From Saccoglossus kowalevskii (Eukaryota; Hemichordata; Enteropneusta; Harrimaniidae), in the NCBI RefSeq assembly GCF_000003605.2, contig NW_003140811.1:646976-706365 (forward strand): DNA of 59,390 nt, read 5' to 3'. The position numbers were made by a program, and so were the translations under genes. Positions 12,801-27,800 of this stretch are shown here, piece by piece. The stretch's first letter is position 1. Every line of letters starts with the position of its first letter. Under the pieces are notes generated by a model. That model worked only from the letters and a program-made list of their open reading frames with translations, had not been told where the DNA came from and made no database searches.

Positions 12801-15800
12801 TTGTTGCAAACATTGTAACAAGCTCATCATATTTCTCTTATCAATCAAACATAAAAAATATATTAGAGGTGCGGTTTTTGTATATATCACACTTTTTTGA
12901 CAAATTTCATCTTTGAACAATCTGAATCATATCAATGTAGTTAAGTGCCAAGCATCATAGACCAGATCTGTATTTTCTTTTTTGTAAAGATCATTCTACC
13001 ATTATAATGCCTCGTTTTTATTCTAGCTCCTTGACTGCTATCTGGAAGCCTACCACAATGTATTTGATAAGGATGAGAAGCGAAAGCTTGCCCAGGTTAT
13101 CACTAATTTGATGCACAAGAGACCACGTTTTGATTTTGCTTCAGATTATTTTATCAAGACTTACAGAGCTGAAAGCGTCTGTCTCCGGCTGCACTGCACT
13201 CTCATCAAGTCTATTTTAGATAAGCAGGTGAGGAGTTACTTTAATTTGTCTTTGTAATTACAGTGTTCTATAAATATACATATTACTGTCATCGCCATAT
13301 TGTTCCGAACACCAAAACAGCAACATTGCCTGCTTAGCTGCTATTGGTTGCATGTATGGTATATCTAGGACAGCTGAATATGAAAAGGGTTTCAAAATAA
13401 TAATATTTGCTCAATAACAAATTTTGTAACTTAAAACGTTACTTGCATAGTAATGATTATAATAACAAACTTGTTTACAAAAAATTATCATGTAATATAG
13501 TTTTAATATATTATAATTGTAATATTACCATTACTCAGTGAAAAAACCATAAGTGGAGTTGGCCACCCAAACGCTATCTACTCTTACCTATCACTATTTT
13601 CGTTCCATTTTACCTCAAAAAAAATCATATTTTTGCTAAATACTATCACTTTAATGATATCAATTTGACTATTAAATTTGTATTGTCATTGAAGCCTTTG
13701 AAATGTTGCGTACCTAATATGTGTAGTGTAATAAATACAACAGTTATGGAGTTTGCAAGATGTTCTCCTTACTAATAGCCAAACATTACCAATCAGTTTC
13801 GTATCTTCGGTTGTGGTTGTGGTTTTCAGCATCTTATGGTGTCATCAAATCTCACACAGGATTATCTGTTAGACGATCAAATGTGAACTATATGATTAAA
13901 TAAATATTTAATACTAGTCTGAGATGCACATCACATTCTAGAGTTGTCTCCTGAATAAAACACATGAAGGCTTATTTCTCTCAATTTTGAATTTATGGAA
14001 TGACTATCCGATACTAGTGTTATCTCAGCGTCATACATCAAACAATACACACTTCCAAGCATATTTTTTTTTTTTTTGTGCCAGGTGACAGTTCCAGACA
14101 TTGAATGTCACTGTTGTCTCTCCTGACTTTTTTTTTTTGTATGTGCAAATTGCAAGTGCTACCGGCGGTAGTGCTAGTGCTGACACATAATGCATTTTGC
14201 CACAGAAGTCATATTAATGTTTGGGACTAGATGACAGGGCTGTGCGACCATCTCCCTATCAAATGGCAATTTATTGCGCTATCCTTGGCTCGGTCGAACA
14301 CAAGCACCTGCGGACCTTAACCAAGGTTCTCCCAAAGTTGCATTGGTTAGTGAATGAATCCCTACCAGTGAAATTGGCCTTCCCATTCTGGGGCACACTC
14401 ACCCAGGGTAGGGGTCGACCCTTTGATGTTCAGCCTAAGGTACCGGTAGGATTTGAACTTGGGTCTACCGATCATGAGTCTGGTGCGACAACTACTATGC
14501 TACCAGTGACCAGTTCCCTAGGTTAGTTTGGTGCACTTCTGAAGTACAATTTCAACAGCAATGTACATGTATAAGGCGATTGTGTCTCATATTTCATGAA
14601 TGCTGTAAAGTTCAAAATTGAATGAGCTTGCAACAAACTTTTGCCGTCAAAATAACTTTAATAATCAATACTTGGTTTATCAGTTATGGTACAAGTCAAT
14701 GTCTTTGCATATCAATTATTTTTTTTTAATCATTTTTCCTCTTAGATTGAAGAGCAAAGGGAGTACATACATAAAGTCACCAGGGACGGTGACGAAGAAT
14801 TCGGTCTTCCACACAAAATAATTCCTAAACAGTTAATCAATTTAAATTTAAGCAGGTAGGTTTTGTGCATTTATTTATTAAATGTGATATTTTTTTATTT
14901 TTTTTCAGATTATTATACTGCTGGTGTGCTTTCTATACCATCCATTATATTTAATATCATTAATAATTCAAAACATATCATAACAAATCAATTATTTTGT
15001 TTTCAGTCTTGACTCAAAGTTTAAGGGTCAAGGACATTTTTTTAATAAAGATATTATACACTGTAAACAATTCAATTTTACTGCTAGTTATTATCATAAT
15101 TTCAGGCTTTATTAGAATTCGTGATGACAATATTTTGTGAAAAAGTTGTTGATACATGAGAAACGTTTACCGCTACAAAATTTTACAGTTTTCATCCAAA
15201 AAATTTGTCTCACGAAAATAAGCAGTTTAAAGTATTTTGCAAATTAAAAGATGAGATTATTGCTTCAAAGTACTGTAAAATCTGTATTAGAAGCCGTGTT
15301 TTCTATTAAAATGGTACAATGCAACAGATAAGATGCGGCTTCTATTAGAGCATCTACACATACGAGAAATGGTGAATTTTTCGGTCTCAATTGTTCAAAA
15401 ATAATGGGTGCGGTGCGACTTCTATTAAGAATGTGGCTTCTAATACCGATTTCACGGTACTATTGCTATACTGTGTATGGTTGTTGTAATTAATCATTTG
15501 TGATCAACAGTTACACATATTTGTACTATGATAGTGGTCGTGACAGGAAGTTGTATCACATGTGAGTACGCCATAGAGTAAACAAACCACGTACGTGTAC
15601 CTCTCAGATAATTGCATGCAGATATTGGTGTGGTCTTATAGTCACAATTCAACATATCATGTATGTTCTCACCAAATTCATGATAACATTGTAATAGCTC
15701 ATTGGGCTAAAAATGGCTGGATTCATGTAATTTGTTTGTACTTGTTAAGTTAATTTTTTAAAGCATTGTTAAGATCACAGTATTATAATGTTTTTGTGTT

Positions 15801-18800
15801 ATGGATTTAAACAGAACCATGGAAATCACATTTATCACAGCAAGTCTGTATTATATCTTAGCAAAGGCGGATAACTTAAGGGCTTACAAGTGGGGTAGAT
15901 GAAGATCTCATGAGAAGTCGCAAGAATGTGAAATATTGCGTGATTCTTGAAGTTGTGATTCAGTCTTGCTAATATGAAAATACTGCATTATAAATAGAAT
16001 AAACTGTACTGTGATATGTAATCTGATATTACACAAGTATTCTCATTACTGTGAATATGCAACACTTAAAGCGAATATAAATCAGACGCCAACTTCAGTA
16101 ACATGTTCAAAATGGCTGCTTCACGCAATTTAGTTATAACACGTGTTGCATGTAGCATTCAGTCTTTAGGATATTGCACAATCATGAATTATTAAAATAA
16201 GTTTGTTTTGCATGATTTAAGCACAGGTTTCATTCATATTATCATAATAACTTTAAAAGTCAATGTCATATATATCTTTTGTAATATGTATTTGGGTTTG
16301 TTATTCCAGAGATTTCTTATATGTTTATCTTAAGAATAATCTGAGGGGTAATCAGGTTGTTTTCTGTCACCAGAAATCATAGTCATTGTTTTCTGAGGTA
16401 AATTTGTTTCAGACACCTCAGCAAAGAAAGTACCATCTAGAAATTAAATAAAAAGTATAAAGTTACTAGTAAAATATAAAAAACTCGTTGCTGCAGTTTT
16501 AGTGAAAACAGACTGAATTCAGACTAACTATCGACCTCCATTTCTCGAATTTTTATTTTTAATAAAAAAACCCATCATTAGTGCCAATTGTAATGGACAT
16601 CACCGAAATATGAATACTGAAAGCATAGCATATACACTATATACCAACCTTGTTCATTAAATTGCTTAAACAATGGGTGCAGGATTGTGTACAGGTGTCC
16701 AGAGGGTGCCCTCTTTTGAAATCCAGTTTTGTCAATTATGGTACAAAACGATACCTGGGCAAAATCTTGAGAGGCAAAGCCTCTTTCTGACAGCCTCTTT
16801 CTGACAGCCTCTCACTGTTGATTTTATGTGTTGTTTCCCATAATAGTCTACAGTCTCCATCTTATGTTTGATTTCAACATAATAGCCACTGCTTTATTCC
16901 TCACATCACATTTTATGTGACATTAGCCTTAGAGTTAGAGTCACTTTGCCCATTCAGTTGAGTCTAAAACTATATTTTGACAAGATTTGAAAACCTTTAT
17001 GTGGTTATATATTTAAACAAACAAATGTTCAAAATAACAGCTAATGTCACTTTAATAAAATGGTAAATACCTACGAGTATTGGGCAACAAAGTATTTATT
17101 CAAAAATGAATATTCATTTTTATGCATAATAATAATCATATTTATTTTTACATTTGTGTTTTTATTATTTTGCAGACCAGCATTGAAGAATGTCTATATG
17201 TTGGAGTTCCATCCATGTTTAGCCATAGCCAGCAGATTACCACATGCAATAAATAAAGCCTACTTTGTAAGCCTTACTCTGCTAATCACAACTTAACAAT
17301 TCTGGCACTGAAATTACAACATCAACCTTCTGAAATCATCGAATGTCATTTTTCCAAAAATAAAAATAAAATAAAAAACTTTTCAAATTCTGATCAAAAT
17401 CTTTAGGCAATGTGACATTATTAATATTATTAATTTTTTTTTATTAGCCCCGCTGTTGACTTTGTCGAGCGGAGCTTATCATATGAGTGATTGTCCGGTG
17501 TCCTCGTCCGTCGTCCGTCGTCCGTGTCAATGTTTTACTTTTTCGACTTCTTCTTGAAAACCACAAGCCTGAATGCTTTGATACTTTGTGTATATGTACC
17601 TTGGGTAGACCTCTCTCAGATTTGTTCGTTTCATGATCATATCTTCAATTCTCTAATTTTGGTGAATATTTTTGTCATTTTTGGTAAAAAGTGATATTTT
17701 CGACTTCTTGTTAAAAACGACAAGTCCAATTGCTTTGATATTACATATATAGATACTACATATGGACTACTCTCAATTTGTTCATTTCATGATGATATCT
17801 TCAAGTCTCTAATTTTGATGAATATTTTTGTCATTTTATGGTAAAAAGTGATATTTTCTTCTTGTTAAAAACCACAATCATTTATGGTGAAAAATGATAT
17901 TTTTGAATTCTTGTTGAAAACAGCAAGTCCCATTGCATTGATACTATGCATATTGTTCATTTTCTAATGATATCCTCAGTTCTTTAATTGAAATGTGCAT
18001 TGCTAACAGCGGAGCTATCTCAGTCGAGAGACTGCTTGTCATTATTGAACTTTATTTCAGGATAAGAGTAAATATAAAAAAAAATACAATATCCTATATC
18101 AGGATACACCTAAAGAAAAATTAAAAAAATTCTATGTCTATTTGCTTCAAATTTTGTGAAAAAAAACATATAGGCACGCACAAAAATGCTGGTGGGAAAG
18201 TTCAATGATATTTATTAAATGGTGAAATTGGTGTTACTCTCACTGTAAACTTACTAAAATAATAAATTTATGTATTAAAATTTCGGTATTGTCTGTATTT
18301 CTACATACAGTATACATCTTATATTATGAGATAGAGTGTTTTTTATACTTATCTATCTATATTTTTATTTCATTTGTGTTCTATCCTTAGTCTGTAACAC
18401 CGAGTAGTAGTTAAATAAATGCTGTTGTAGCAAATTCATTGAAGAACTACCACTGAAATAAGTGTAACATTTTTGGAACGCTATTGGGTGTTTTGTTAAA
18501 AATTTTATAAAAATGAAAGAGCCAAAATAAAAACATAATTTTAATGCCAACTTTTAAATATAAAATCGATTTTGGAATTGAAATTGACAAGAAATTTGTT
18601 GTCTTTTTGCCTGATTCATCATATATAGCAGTTTATATTATTGCAATGTTCATTTTGTTTCAGGAACTCTACTTCACTCATAGACCAAAATCTATCACGG
18701 AAGGTATTGGTTTAGAAAAGAAACTTTTGGAGGTGTCTCTGAAACAATGGGAGAATCTAGACACAATGGGAAACAGCTATCAAGAACAAGTGAAAAAAGA

Positions 18801-21800
18801 TGTAAGTCTGTACAGTCATTGCACTTCATGTGTTTGCTCATTGCTTTACATAATATACCACATTCTGTGAAGCATTTTAACCTTTTTACCACCACTTCCT
18901 TCTTTTCATCACAAAATAGTCCTGTTTATATTCTGTACTTTCCTTCAGAACATTGGGACAAAAATAGCCAAATTTTTTAAGTAAAAACTGAAAATTGACT
19001 TAAATTTTTTCTGTTGGCTCTAAAATTATGGTTCATTTCCAGAAATATTGAAGAATATAAGAAAAAAGGGCTGCAATATTTGAGTAAGAAAGTCTGGTGG
19101 TGAAAAGGTTAATACACAATTAACAAATAAACCATTTTTCAGTCAATATGCTATAAATATTTATAACACAATGAAATTCTATATTTTTTATAATTTAACA
19201 TATTGAAGAATTTAAGAAAAAAAAAAGTGCCGTATAATTTAGACGAAAAAGTCTGGTGGTGAAAAGGTTATCTTTATGAGTGACACATATTTGCTAATCA
19301 AGGATAATTAGTAGTACCAGTAAGGTATAATTGGGTAATAGCTCTATTTCACTGTAATTTTCAGCTCTTTGCGGACATCTTTTCAGAAGATCCGTTATTC
19401 GTATGTGAAGTCGGCAAATCACTCTTCATGGCGAAAGATGAAGGAGGGGGTAGTAGACGTAATAAGAAAGAAAAACAGGAGGATTTGCTACATGTCTTCT
19501 GTCGTCTTTTAGACACGATAACTCTACGACACAGACTCATAGATGCGGCCTGGGAAACTGAGATCCTTACAAAACTCTACAAAAGACATGCCTTTGACAT
19601 GGGTTTTGAAGAGTATCATCTATTTCTACGTTACGTTCCATTTGAGTTTGCGTCGTTTAAAGAGAATGCTGATGCACCACCTCCTGTCTTCATCACTGCT
19701 TTACACGAGGATGACAGTAATGTGGACAGGTAAGTTTACTGCCAAAAGTTACAGCGGTAGTTCTAGCAGTTATAAAATATACTAATTGATTCTTACTCAT
19801 ACCCACGTTGGGGTGATATATAATATGACGTTATTACGAGGATACAGACAAGTATGCACGATGACAGTACAACAGGAGTATCGACCAACGCACTGCATAT
19901 ACATCTTTTCCTCCTAAAGATACATCATGGAAATGCCGAAATCCAAAAAGTGTAGAACAGAAGCAGCAAACTTTTTTGTATAGAGTTCGGTCAGGAGGAA
20001 GCTTATGCGCGTAATCATTGAATATTTGGAAATCACTTTTATTAATATGGTAGGATGAAAATACCCCGTAAAATACCACAAAATTACGGCACGTTGTAAC
20101 TTTAATATGGCGTTACGGTGACAGATGTATAATAATACACATTATGATAATAGTCACTATATCTTTGTGTAGCTGAGCTTTGTGCCTTTACCTGTTGGGT
20201 TTAATTATAGTGGATTTTCACATATTTTTTGAATTCATTAGTTTGTTAAGATAACAGTACATTCTATGGTTAACTTGTTTTAACTTGTTTTTAATTTAAG
20301 TGCATTTAGTTATTAGCGAAATAAGCAAAAACAAAACCCTGCTAATGAAGAGGCTGCTTTTCATATATCTTTTTATGCGTGTGTTGTATTTTCCATAGTT
20401 TACAATTGTATTCCTAATTCATTCAATAATTTTCTTTGTAGATACGTGCCTTCAAGTTTGTTTCTGGCAGTACAAGAACTAGATGAGAAACATGTTGGTA
20501 TGTTTACATTTCGCAATAGAGATGGCTTTGTAAAGGTGAGTGAGTAAATGGATCAAAGGCTTTGTTGATATGTGAAACAAATCTACATGGTACTCGAGTG
20601 TCATCTGAGCAGGATAAGAATGAGTATTATACATACCAATCCCAGAAAACAATGGTATTTAGCATTCTGTAGAAAAAAAATGTGTTCACTTTTGTTTAAA
20701 ACAGACGTATCATTCAGACATTTTTGTTGCTATAAGGCGGCATTTTACAGTAATTGATTATCGTCATCCATGAACATGGTTGATGGCACAAATTATTCAC
20801 TAAATTACTGGTATGACTACAAACTGGGAAAAAAAATGTATATAGGACTATCATGAGATTTCTGTTACTTTTTGCACTAAGGCAGTATTTGATCACATCA
20901 ACCTCTGCCACCTGTTGATCGATACTATCACTGTTCTATCGGTAACTTTGTTCATGTTTCACAGTATTCTCATGATCATCGCATCAACAATATATCAAAG
21001 TGTATGAATTAGAAGCTTTCTACATCATATAAATCAAACTTAAAATTGATTTGAAACTAAACTTTGATTGTATGTCTTTCATTATAATCACTACCAAATC
21101 TAATCAGCCATTCTAAATTTACTTTTTTGGGGATAACAATTAATAAGTTATACCTGACACACTCCTATTTATTATTATCTAAATTATGCTGCAGTTTATT
21201 TTGTTATACCTTGGGTCTGTTATAAACAGGTTATAAATGGCAAATTAGGGTATTTTATTCCCTCATTATAAAATGCTTGCACAAGAAATATGCTATAAAA
21301 TAGCGGTTTTATATATTCTTTTGCTTATTCCAATTCTCCCAACGTATTTTCTTGGATTATACTACTATTGTAAGAGGTGATGAAGAGCCATTGGTTTTTT
21401 AAAACTTGCCTAGTACTATGATAATTCTGAAAAAAAACTACCCTGATTTTCACTATATTGCATTATATAATGCGTTCCACATGGATTATGGGTTTTTTTT
21501 TTTTGTGTAACTGGCATTCTAATTCATTTTGAGGAGTTATTATCTACCCACAGTGTAGTGTGCATTCTAGATTTCATATCCCAAGGCTAAAACTCACTCA
21601 ATAGAATATACGCATACCGGTAGATGGGCTAGATACATGATGCAATTGACAACAATATATTAATTTTAGTATTTTTCAACAATCTTGCGGTTATGCTGAC
21701 CATGCACTATTTCTGCACATAAACAAAGAAACAGGTGAAAAAAAATGCAATGTTTATAGTTGTGATTCATTTGCATTGATTTATGAAACGGACAACAGGC

Positions 21801-24800
21801 CTAGCAAGTGGAAACGATTAATGCGTTCATGTCATCACATATTCGATTCAAATGTTATGCTGCAATAAACACACACATACCATCTCAGAAAGTTTTCCCC
21901 TGCAAAATTGATAATATAGGTTCAGGCTAACCATGTTGTGATAATTATTATTCAGATGGTGCAAAGTTCTGGAATAGACAATTTACGTCTAGCGCTACAG
22001 ACACAGATTGTGCACAAGAATGCATTATTAAGTGCAGTACAACTTGCTAATGTGTGCTCATACTTCCAAGAAAAGACTGCCATTGACACTGCAAAAAGGT
22101 ATGATAAAACACATTGCCATGTGTTGAAACCCAGCGACACAAATGGTTTTAATGTGATGCATTTCATATTCTACCTGTTTAGAAATCTATGTATTCTCAG
22201 TAGCGGACATTCAGGCATTTTCATCACCTGGCAACCATCACGGTGAAAACAAAGCCCGAAAACTCTCAGAAAACTGTACTTTAATTGGGATAGTTGTTGA
22301 AACTCCCCTATTAAAATAGTGTAGAAAGATTACCCCATGCATGTGCAACATACAAATGTATATACATTTAGTTGCTCAAGATTACTTAAAAGTTGAGTTT
22401 GTGCTGTTTTCATGACTTTAGCTGTTTTCACTTTTAGCGTTCCACATGAAATGTGTGTATGTATTTACATCAGTTTGCTGTAAAATAAAGTGAGAAAACG
22501 AAAATACTGTGGTACAGTTGTTTATATTATGTCATTTACAGTGGACGTAGATCGCCCTCAGATTCCCGAAGTGAGAAGAGTGGTTTGACGGCACTGACAG
22601 CAGGTAGTTTACCAGTAAATGTGAGCGCCATGACATCAACGATCATGTTTGCGGCTAAGGTCAAGACCGGTATGGAGAGGCATAAAAGATCGCCTGAGTC
22701 ATTTGTATCAATACAATTAGAAAAGGTAAACATTATTTCCATCAAGCTAAAAATGTATGCAGCATTTCACTTGTTTACGCCACTCCACTAATGTTTGGAT
22801 ATGATGCGAGTAATATCACTCATTATGGGATGTATTGAGTGGTCTAGAGAAATAGAAACTCAATTGTCATTGGCCAGTTTAAATGCATGCACATACAACC
22901 TCAATCCAGATATTTAAAATTGTTGATGGAATTTTCATTCAATAAATCAAATTTATGGTCAATAACTGACCAATGATCAGTGAGATATCACTAGCATTGT
23001 AGCTAGGCATAGAGTGATATTATATCACTGCGAAGATTTCTAATTTAGTGACTCTAAATTTTTTTTGGACTCTGGACATTCATGTGCACTTGTATCTCAG
23101 ACATGCTTGGATCAATCATGTTCAAACTTCACACAAACATTATAATGTCTGGATCTTGGAGTGCATATATACACATGAATTTCATGATCCGATTCAACAT
23201 GGCCAAAAAATCAAGCATTACTGCCATTCTGGAAACATAACTTTATATATGTTGTTCTGTCCATCATTGTGCTGAATCTTGTACCAGTCAGATAGTGAGA
23301 AATGGTGTTTGTTGCTTAAAATAGACAGGAAGTAGAATTGTCTGTGTCAGTCAATAGTATCATTTCAACAATGTTGGGGTTTTAGCTCAACTGCTGTATT
23401 ATGGGAGTTAAGTAGTGTCGAACAATGTGATAAATTATTGTTGTTTTAACATGGACCTAATTCTTTGATGTATCTCCATTTTATTTGCATCCAGGTACCA
23501 TCCAGAGATCTCATGTGTAATATGTATTTGAATAAAAAACAAGTAATGGGAACACTGTTGAAGAGTAATGAAGAAGTTGAGAAATTGAAACGGTAAATGT
23601 TATTTGTTATTTCAGTTGATGGGTCTTAACAATAAACCTTGGGGTAGTGGTAGAAAAACAGACCTTCAAAGAAAAAAAAATAATGTTATGAAGAACACAC
23701 AAGATCAAATGTATTTTTTACAGCAACATCATAATTAAAAATGTCAAGATGAAAACAAAATGAAGCAAAATAATTTGCACAGTTTTACAGTCTTCCCTCT
23801 CAGAGTTTTTATTGGTCAGCCCCTTACACAGGTATTGGAGTAGTTAGAATCATATTGCAGGCACATTAAGTCTCAAGTAAGCATTGAAACCTAATTATGC
23901 TGAATTTAATCTGTTTTTTACTTGCAGGGGTCTGATTGGTGAGTTTTGTCGTCGTTTTCAGCGACGTATTTCACAGTACTCTTTGCGGAGTCAAATCATA
24001 GCGTACCTCAACAGTGCACAGGCATTACTGGACGAGTTCCCATCCATCAAACAAACTCACTTCATATGTGGACTACCCAATGAGAAGAAAGAAGACAGTG
24101 ATGATAAGAAGGGCTTAGCTACAGACCCAAGGTAGTAACACAGTCAATTTCCTTATAAAATATTTTATTTGTTCTAGTATGTACTTCGCTGCAGCTGATG
24201 CTATGCTCTGAAGTCAGGAATAGTTGATCTTTAATTTTCAATTTCTACCAGGGGTTGAGGTGTACCACGACACATAAAAAACACCTAACCTTACTTCACA
24301 CCACACTATTTTGTCTTTTATCATAATATTCTCTCCTCGGTTTCAGAACTCTGCACAAGCGTCCAAGAAAGGTTATTTCTAAAGATGGCACTACGGTTTT
24401 GAACATATGGTTCTTGCCACATCACTCTGAAGTCCTCATCATGTTTAAGAAATTAGATGATGATACATGTATACAAGCACTGAGATTAACGCTGCAGATC
24501 ATTGCAGCGCTTCATGATATCTTGAGCTATTTAATTGCATACTCTAAACTAGGCAGCTCAAATGCAAGGTACTGAACTCAGCTTCTGTAATATTTTCTGC
24601 TGTCCAATGTCTCTCAATATATAAAAAATAACAGTCACATAATATGCTAGCATTGGTGTTTTATGAGTCACTCCATTGAACTTCAAAATTATTAGTCATT
24701 TTGAGTGGAAAATTGGTAAAAAACATGCTTGGCTATTGGTGGATTTACAACTATTTAAAGATGAAATTGGATATCCTTCTAAAACTTTGGGTTGTAAGAA

Positions 24801-27800
24801 AAATGTATATTATTTCTGTGGTGTAAAAAAAGTTCTAGGTGAAAGCAAAGTGATTCACAGCGATAACTGTGTTTGGTCAATTAGAATATAATAGTATATT
24901 ATTTGTTATCGGTGGACAGATCATAACAGTCGTAATACTGAGAACGGTGATGGCAGGGGTGTCATCGCTAGTAGGTGTAACCTTACAGGAAAGGTATGCA
25001 TATTGCAGTGTTGAGATGTTATCAATGTTTTATTCAATGCAGTCACAGTTAATAGTACATAACAATATATCAATGACACAAAGTTACAGCTCATCCATCA
25101 AGTAAAGTCAGCATGTAACTATGGCAACACTTCTCATCCGATATCATGGCATGATTTTTTACAGACTTGGAAGTAACAGAGCTGATGGTGTAACTGCAAA
25201 TTGGGGCGGTACAGAAGGTATATCAGCAGAATTAAGACAAATACAGAAACAGATTGATAATTTGGAAAATCCTACAAACCCTCAACAGGTAAGGAAATTT
25301 AAGAAAGATCAAATCATCAGAGTTCACTGAAGCAAATGTGGACATCAAAATGTTAATCACTGGGAACACAACATAAATGAAGCACACAGCAAACAAACAC
25401 AACCAGGTTGGCAACGGTGTCAGAAGATACATGTAACTCTATGGGTGGACGGTCAATTATTCACAAATCGCATTCGTCTCAAGTTGATTCAGCCCACAGG
25501 TTGATTTGTTCCAAGTTGATTCGTTTGAATTATATTAGGTTAGCCTGTGATATTTTGTCCAATACATGTAACAAGATCCTAACAACAAACTGTCTAATCT
25601 TGGTCATGCACTCCTTGTGCATTACAACAACACCCTTAAGCCTGAAGTCCAGTCATTTATTGTATCGCACTTCACAATACGTTATTCCCTCAATTGTCAA
25701 ATCAAGTTATTCATTTCAAGATTATAGTGTAATTAATTAATGTTCTGAAAATGGTAAAAGTTGTTTATTTCTGAATATTGGGAATTACAGTAAATACCGG
25801 TAGTCTTGTTAGAACATGTTGCACATATAAAATGCATGAAGTATGATTTTTTTCTGTTATTTATATATAAAGGAAGTCACCCTGCACATGATTGTAAGGC
25901 TAACCAAAAGCAATGAGATGAATGTGAATTGGGTGAAAAATGAATTGGGACGAATTGACTGTGAACTACCAGTACATGACATCCAAAACATGTTGTTAAT
26001 AAACATGTTGAAAATAGGATAAATAAATTCCCATGCCCATGAGACCACCGTTGAGATGACTGCTGTGGCTTTGTGACTAATTGTCACTTCAGGGAAACTA
26101 TTAATCTTCACGTACCCCAACATACTGTTAATGATTGTTTAGTAGTACATGCTAATTCTAATAACTAATAAATACTTCTTTACAGGTGGTTGACTTCCTG
26201 ATCCTACGTCGCGATGTGATGTTTCTAGAGTTTGACACTTCGGTGCGGCATGCCATGTGCGATACGTTTCTTTCTACAGGGAACATCCAAGCACACCGTA
26301 GTGTCGTGGATAACATGCACTTCGCGTTGTCTTATCTGAGCAATGCTCAAGTACCATCACTGTATTCGTTATATCTACCAGTACCAGAACCATATGAACC
26401 AAGGGACTTTGATGCCCAAGTCTTGGTGCCATGGAGAGCTTTTCTTGGAAGGTGAGTATGTGCATGCTCTTCATATTGAGTTGTTTTTTTCAGAGTGTGT
26501 AATTTGTTATGTTTTGAAGATAGTGTATATATTCATCATCATCATCTGCAGATTATCCAGGTATGTAATGGCAATCTTGAGCTTCAACCTGAGCTTGCTC
26601 AGAGTCAACCTGAGCTCCATCCTGAGCTTGGAATATCGATTATCAATGAATTTTTGGTAAAAAAAAAAATTGGTGGGTGAAATTGTCAGTACCGGCAGTT
26701 CCAAATGTTTTGAAGCACCATGGTCATCATTCTCCATCGACACACACTGAACAGTAAAAATTAAAAAAAATTGAATGAATGAATAAGGAAACCAGTTCCT
26801 AATAGATAACAAAAGTTTATGGGAGAACACATTGTTGTATTGAATAATCATAAAGCAGGTATCTCATCAAATTTATATTAGAATAAATTTACAGATATAT
26901 ATATAGTTCTGCACTGACACTTTTTTTTTACTGCGTCAGACGAGGACCATTCCCACTGCAATTTTGGGAGTTCCGTAAAATAGAATACAGTATGCAGCTA
27001 TGTATGGCAGGGCTAAAAGAGGTTGATAGGGACATTGCTAATGGTGAGATCCTTGGTGTGTCGTTACTCATGGAAGACGTGTTGCAGACATGCCAGCCAG
27101 ACGAACTGTTCAACAGCTTGGAGGCAGAGAGTGATGTTGAGGACAATGTGGATCCCTTCAAGGCTTCAAAAGCTGCTAGGTTGGACGATGAGCGATCTGA
27201 AAGGGAATCAGTTGTGTCTGGTATGTTTTATATGTAGTACATACAATTTAGTTTCACCTGAATTTCACACTATTCTGTAGCTACATTTCAATTAGCGTCC
27301 TTGAGACAAGGAGTCACAGTTACTATATTCACAACATGAACAAACTTAAAACTTCTACACATTAAAAGGAGTTTGGGTTCCACAGATTCCCCGGCTACTT
27401 AGCTTCCATGTATTTGATGTGGATATTTTACTATATTCACTTTCATTTTGTACTGCAAATGTTGGTTCTTTATTTCAGTCATCCTTGTTCCCTTTGAAAG
27501 TTCACATTCATACACTCAAAATGATTATGATCAAAATATCATTTACCATATATCCCAATGTTATCTGTAATGTCTTTGTAAAATATTTCTCCCAGACAAC
27601 CAGTTGTAAAATCACCCCTCCCCTCCAATTCTTTTGTGATCATGTTTAATGATGTGGCAACCGGGAACTTTAGTTACAGCATTCTTTTTTTAAGTGACTT
27701 GCTAAGTTGGGTCCATACTTCTAGTACCATACTAATAATTCTATCGATTTCTTTCGTGGTAATTACATTGTAGGGGAGGGATCGAATTCTACCAAAGGAA

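Larger units (their letters stand above)
872..13227 (+). other. CCDC162-like gene, exon block 1 (14 exons)
   Basis: Exons: 872-1172, 1522-1634, 1893-2062, 2419-2544, 6178-6260, 6983-7094, 7756-7907, 8462-8726, 9588-9682, 10234-10332, 11253-11390, 11976-12093, 12425-12541, 13027-13227. All have AG acceptors and GT donors, and phases agree at each junction except 1634/1893. The exon ending at 1634 closes in phase 0, while the exon after 1892 is open only if one base is carried in. The donor at 2062/2063 (AAT|gttacc) is weak. The 8462 exon encodes an acidic/Ser-Arg linker (residues FNGRSSRAGSARSRKRKDSD). The 13027 exon is the best conserved-looking piece. The long intron 2545-6177 holds two MITEs but no exon I can see. 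Confidence 0.75.

Noticed and set aside
14225-14522. A functional tRNA-Met gene
   Set aside because: The box B carries two changes, the arms do not close into a full cloverleaf, and a 220-base tail follows. It is a SINE head.
14221-14526. 101-codon plus-strand frame
   Set aside because: It coincides with the SINE read backwards, so it is incidental.
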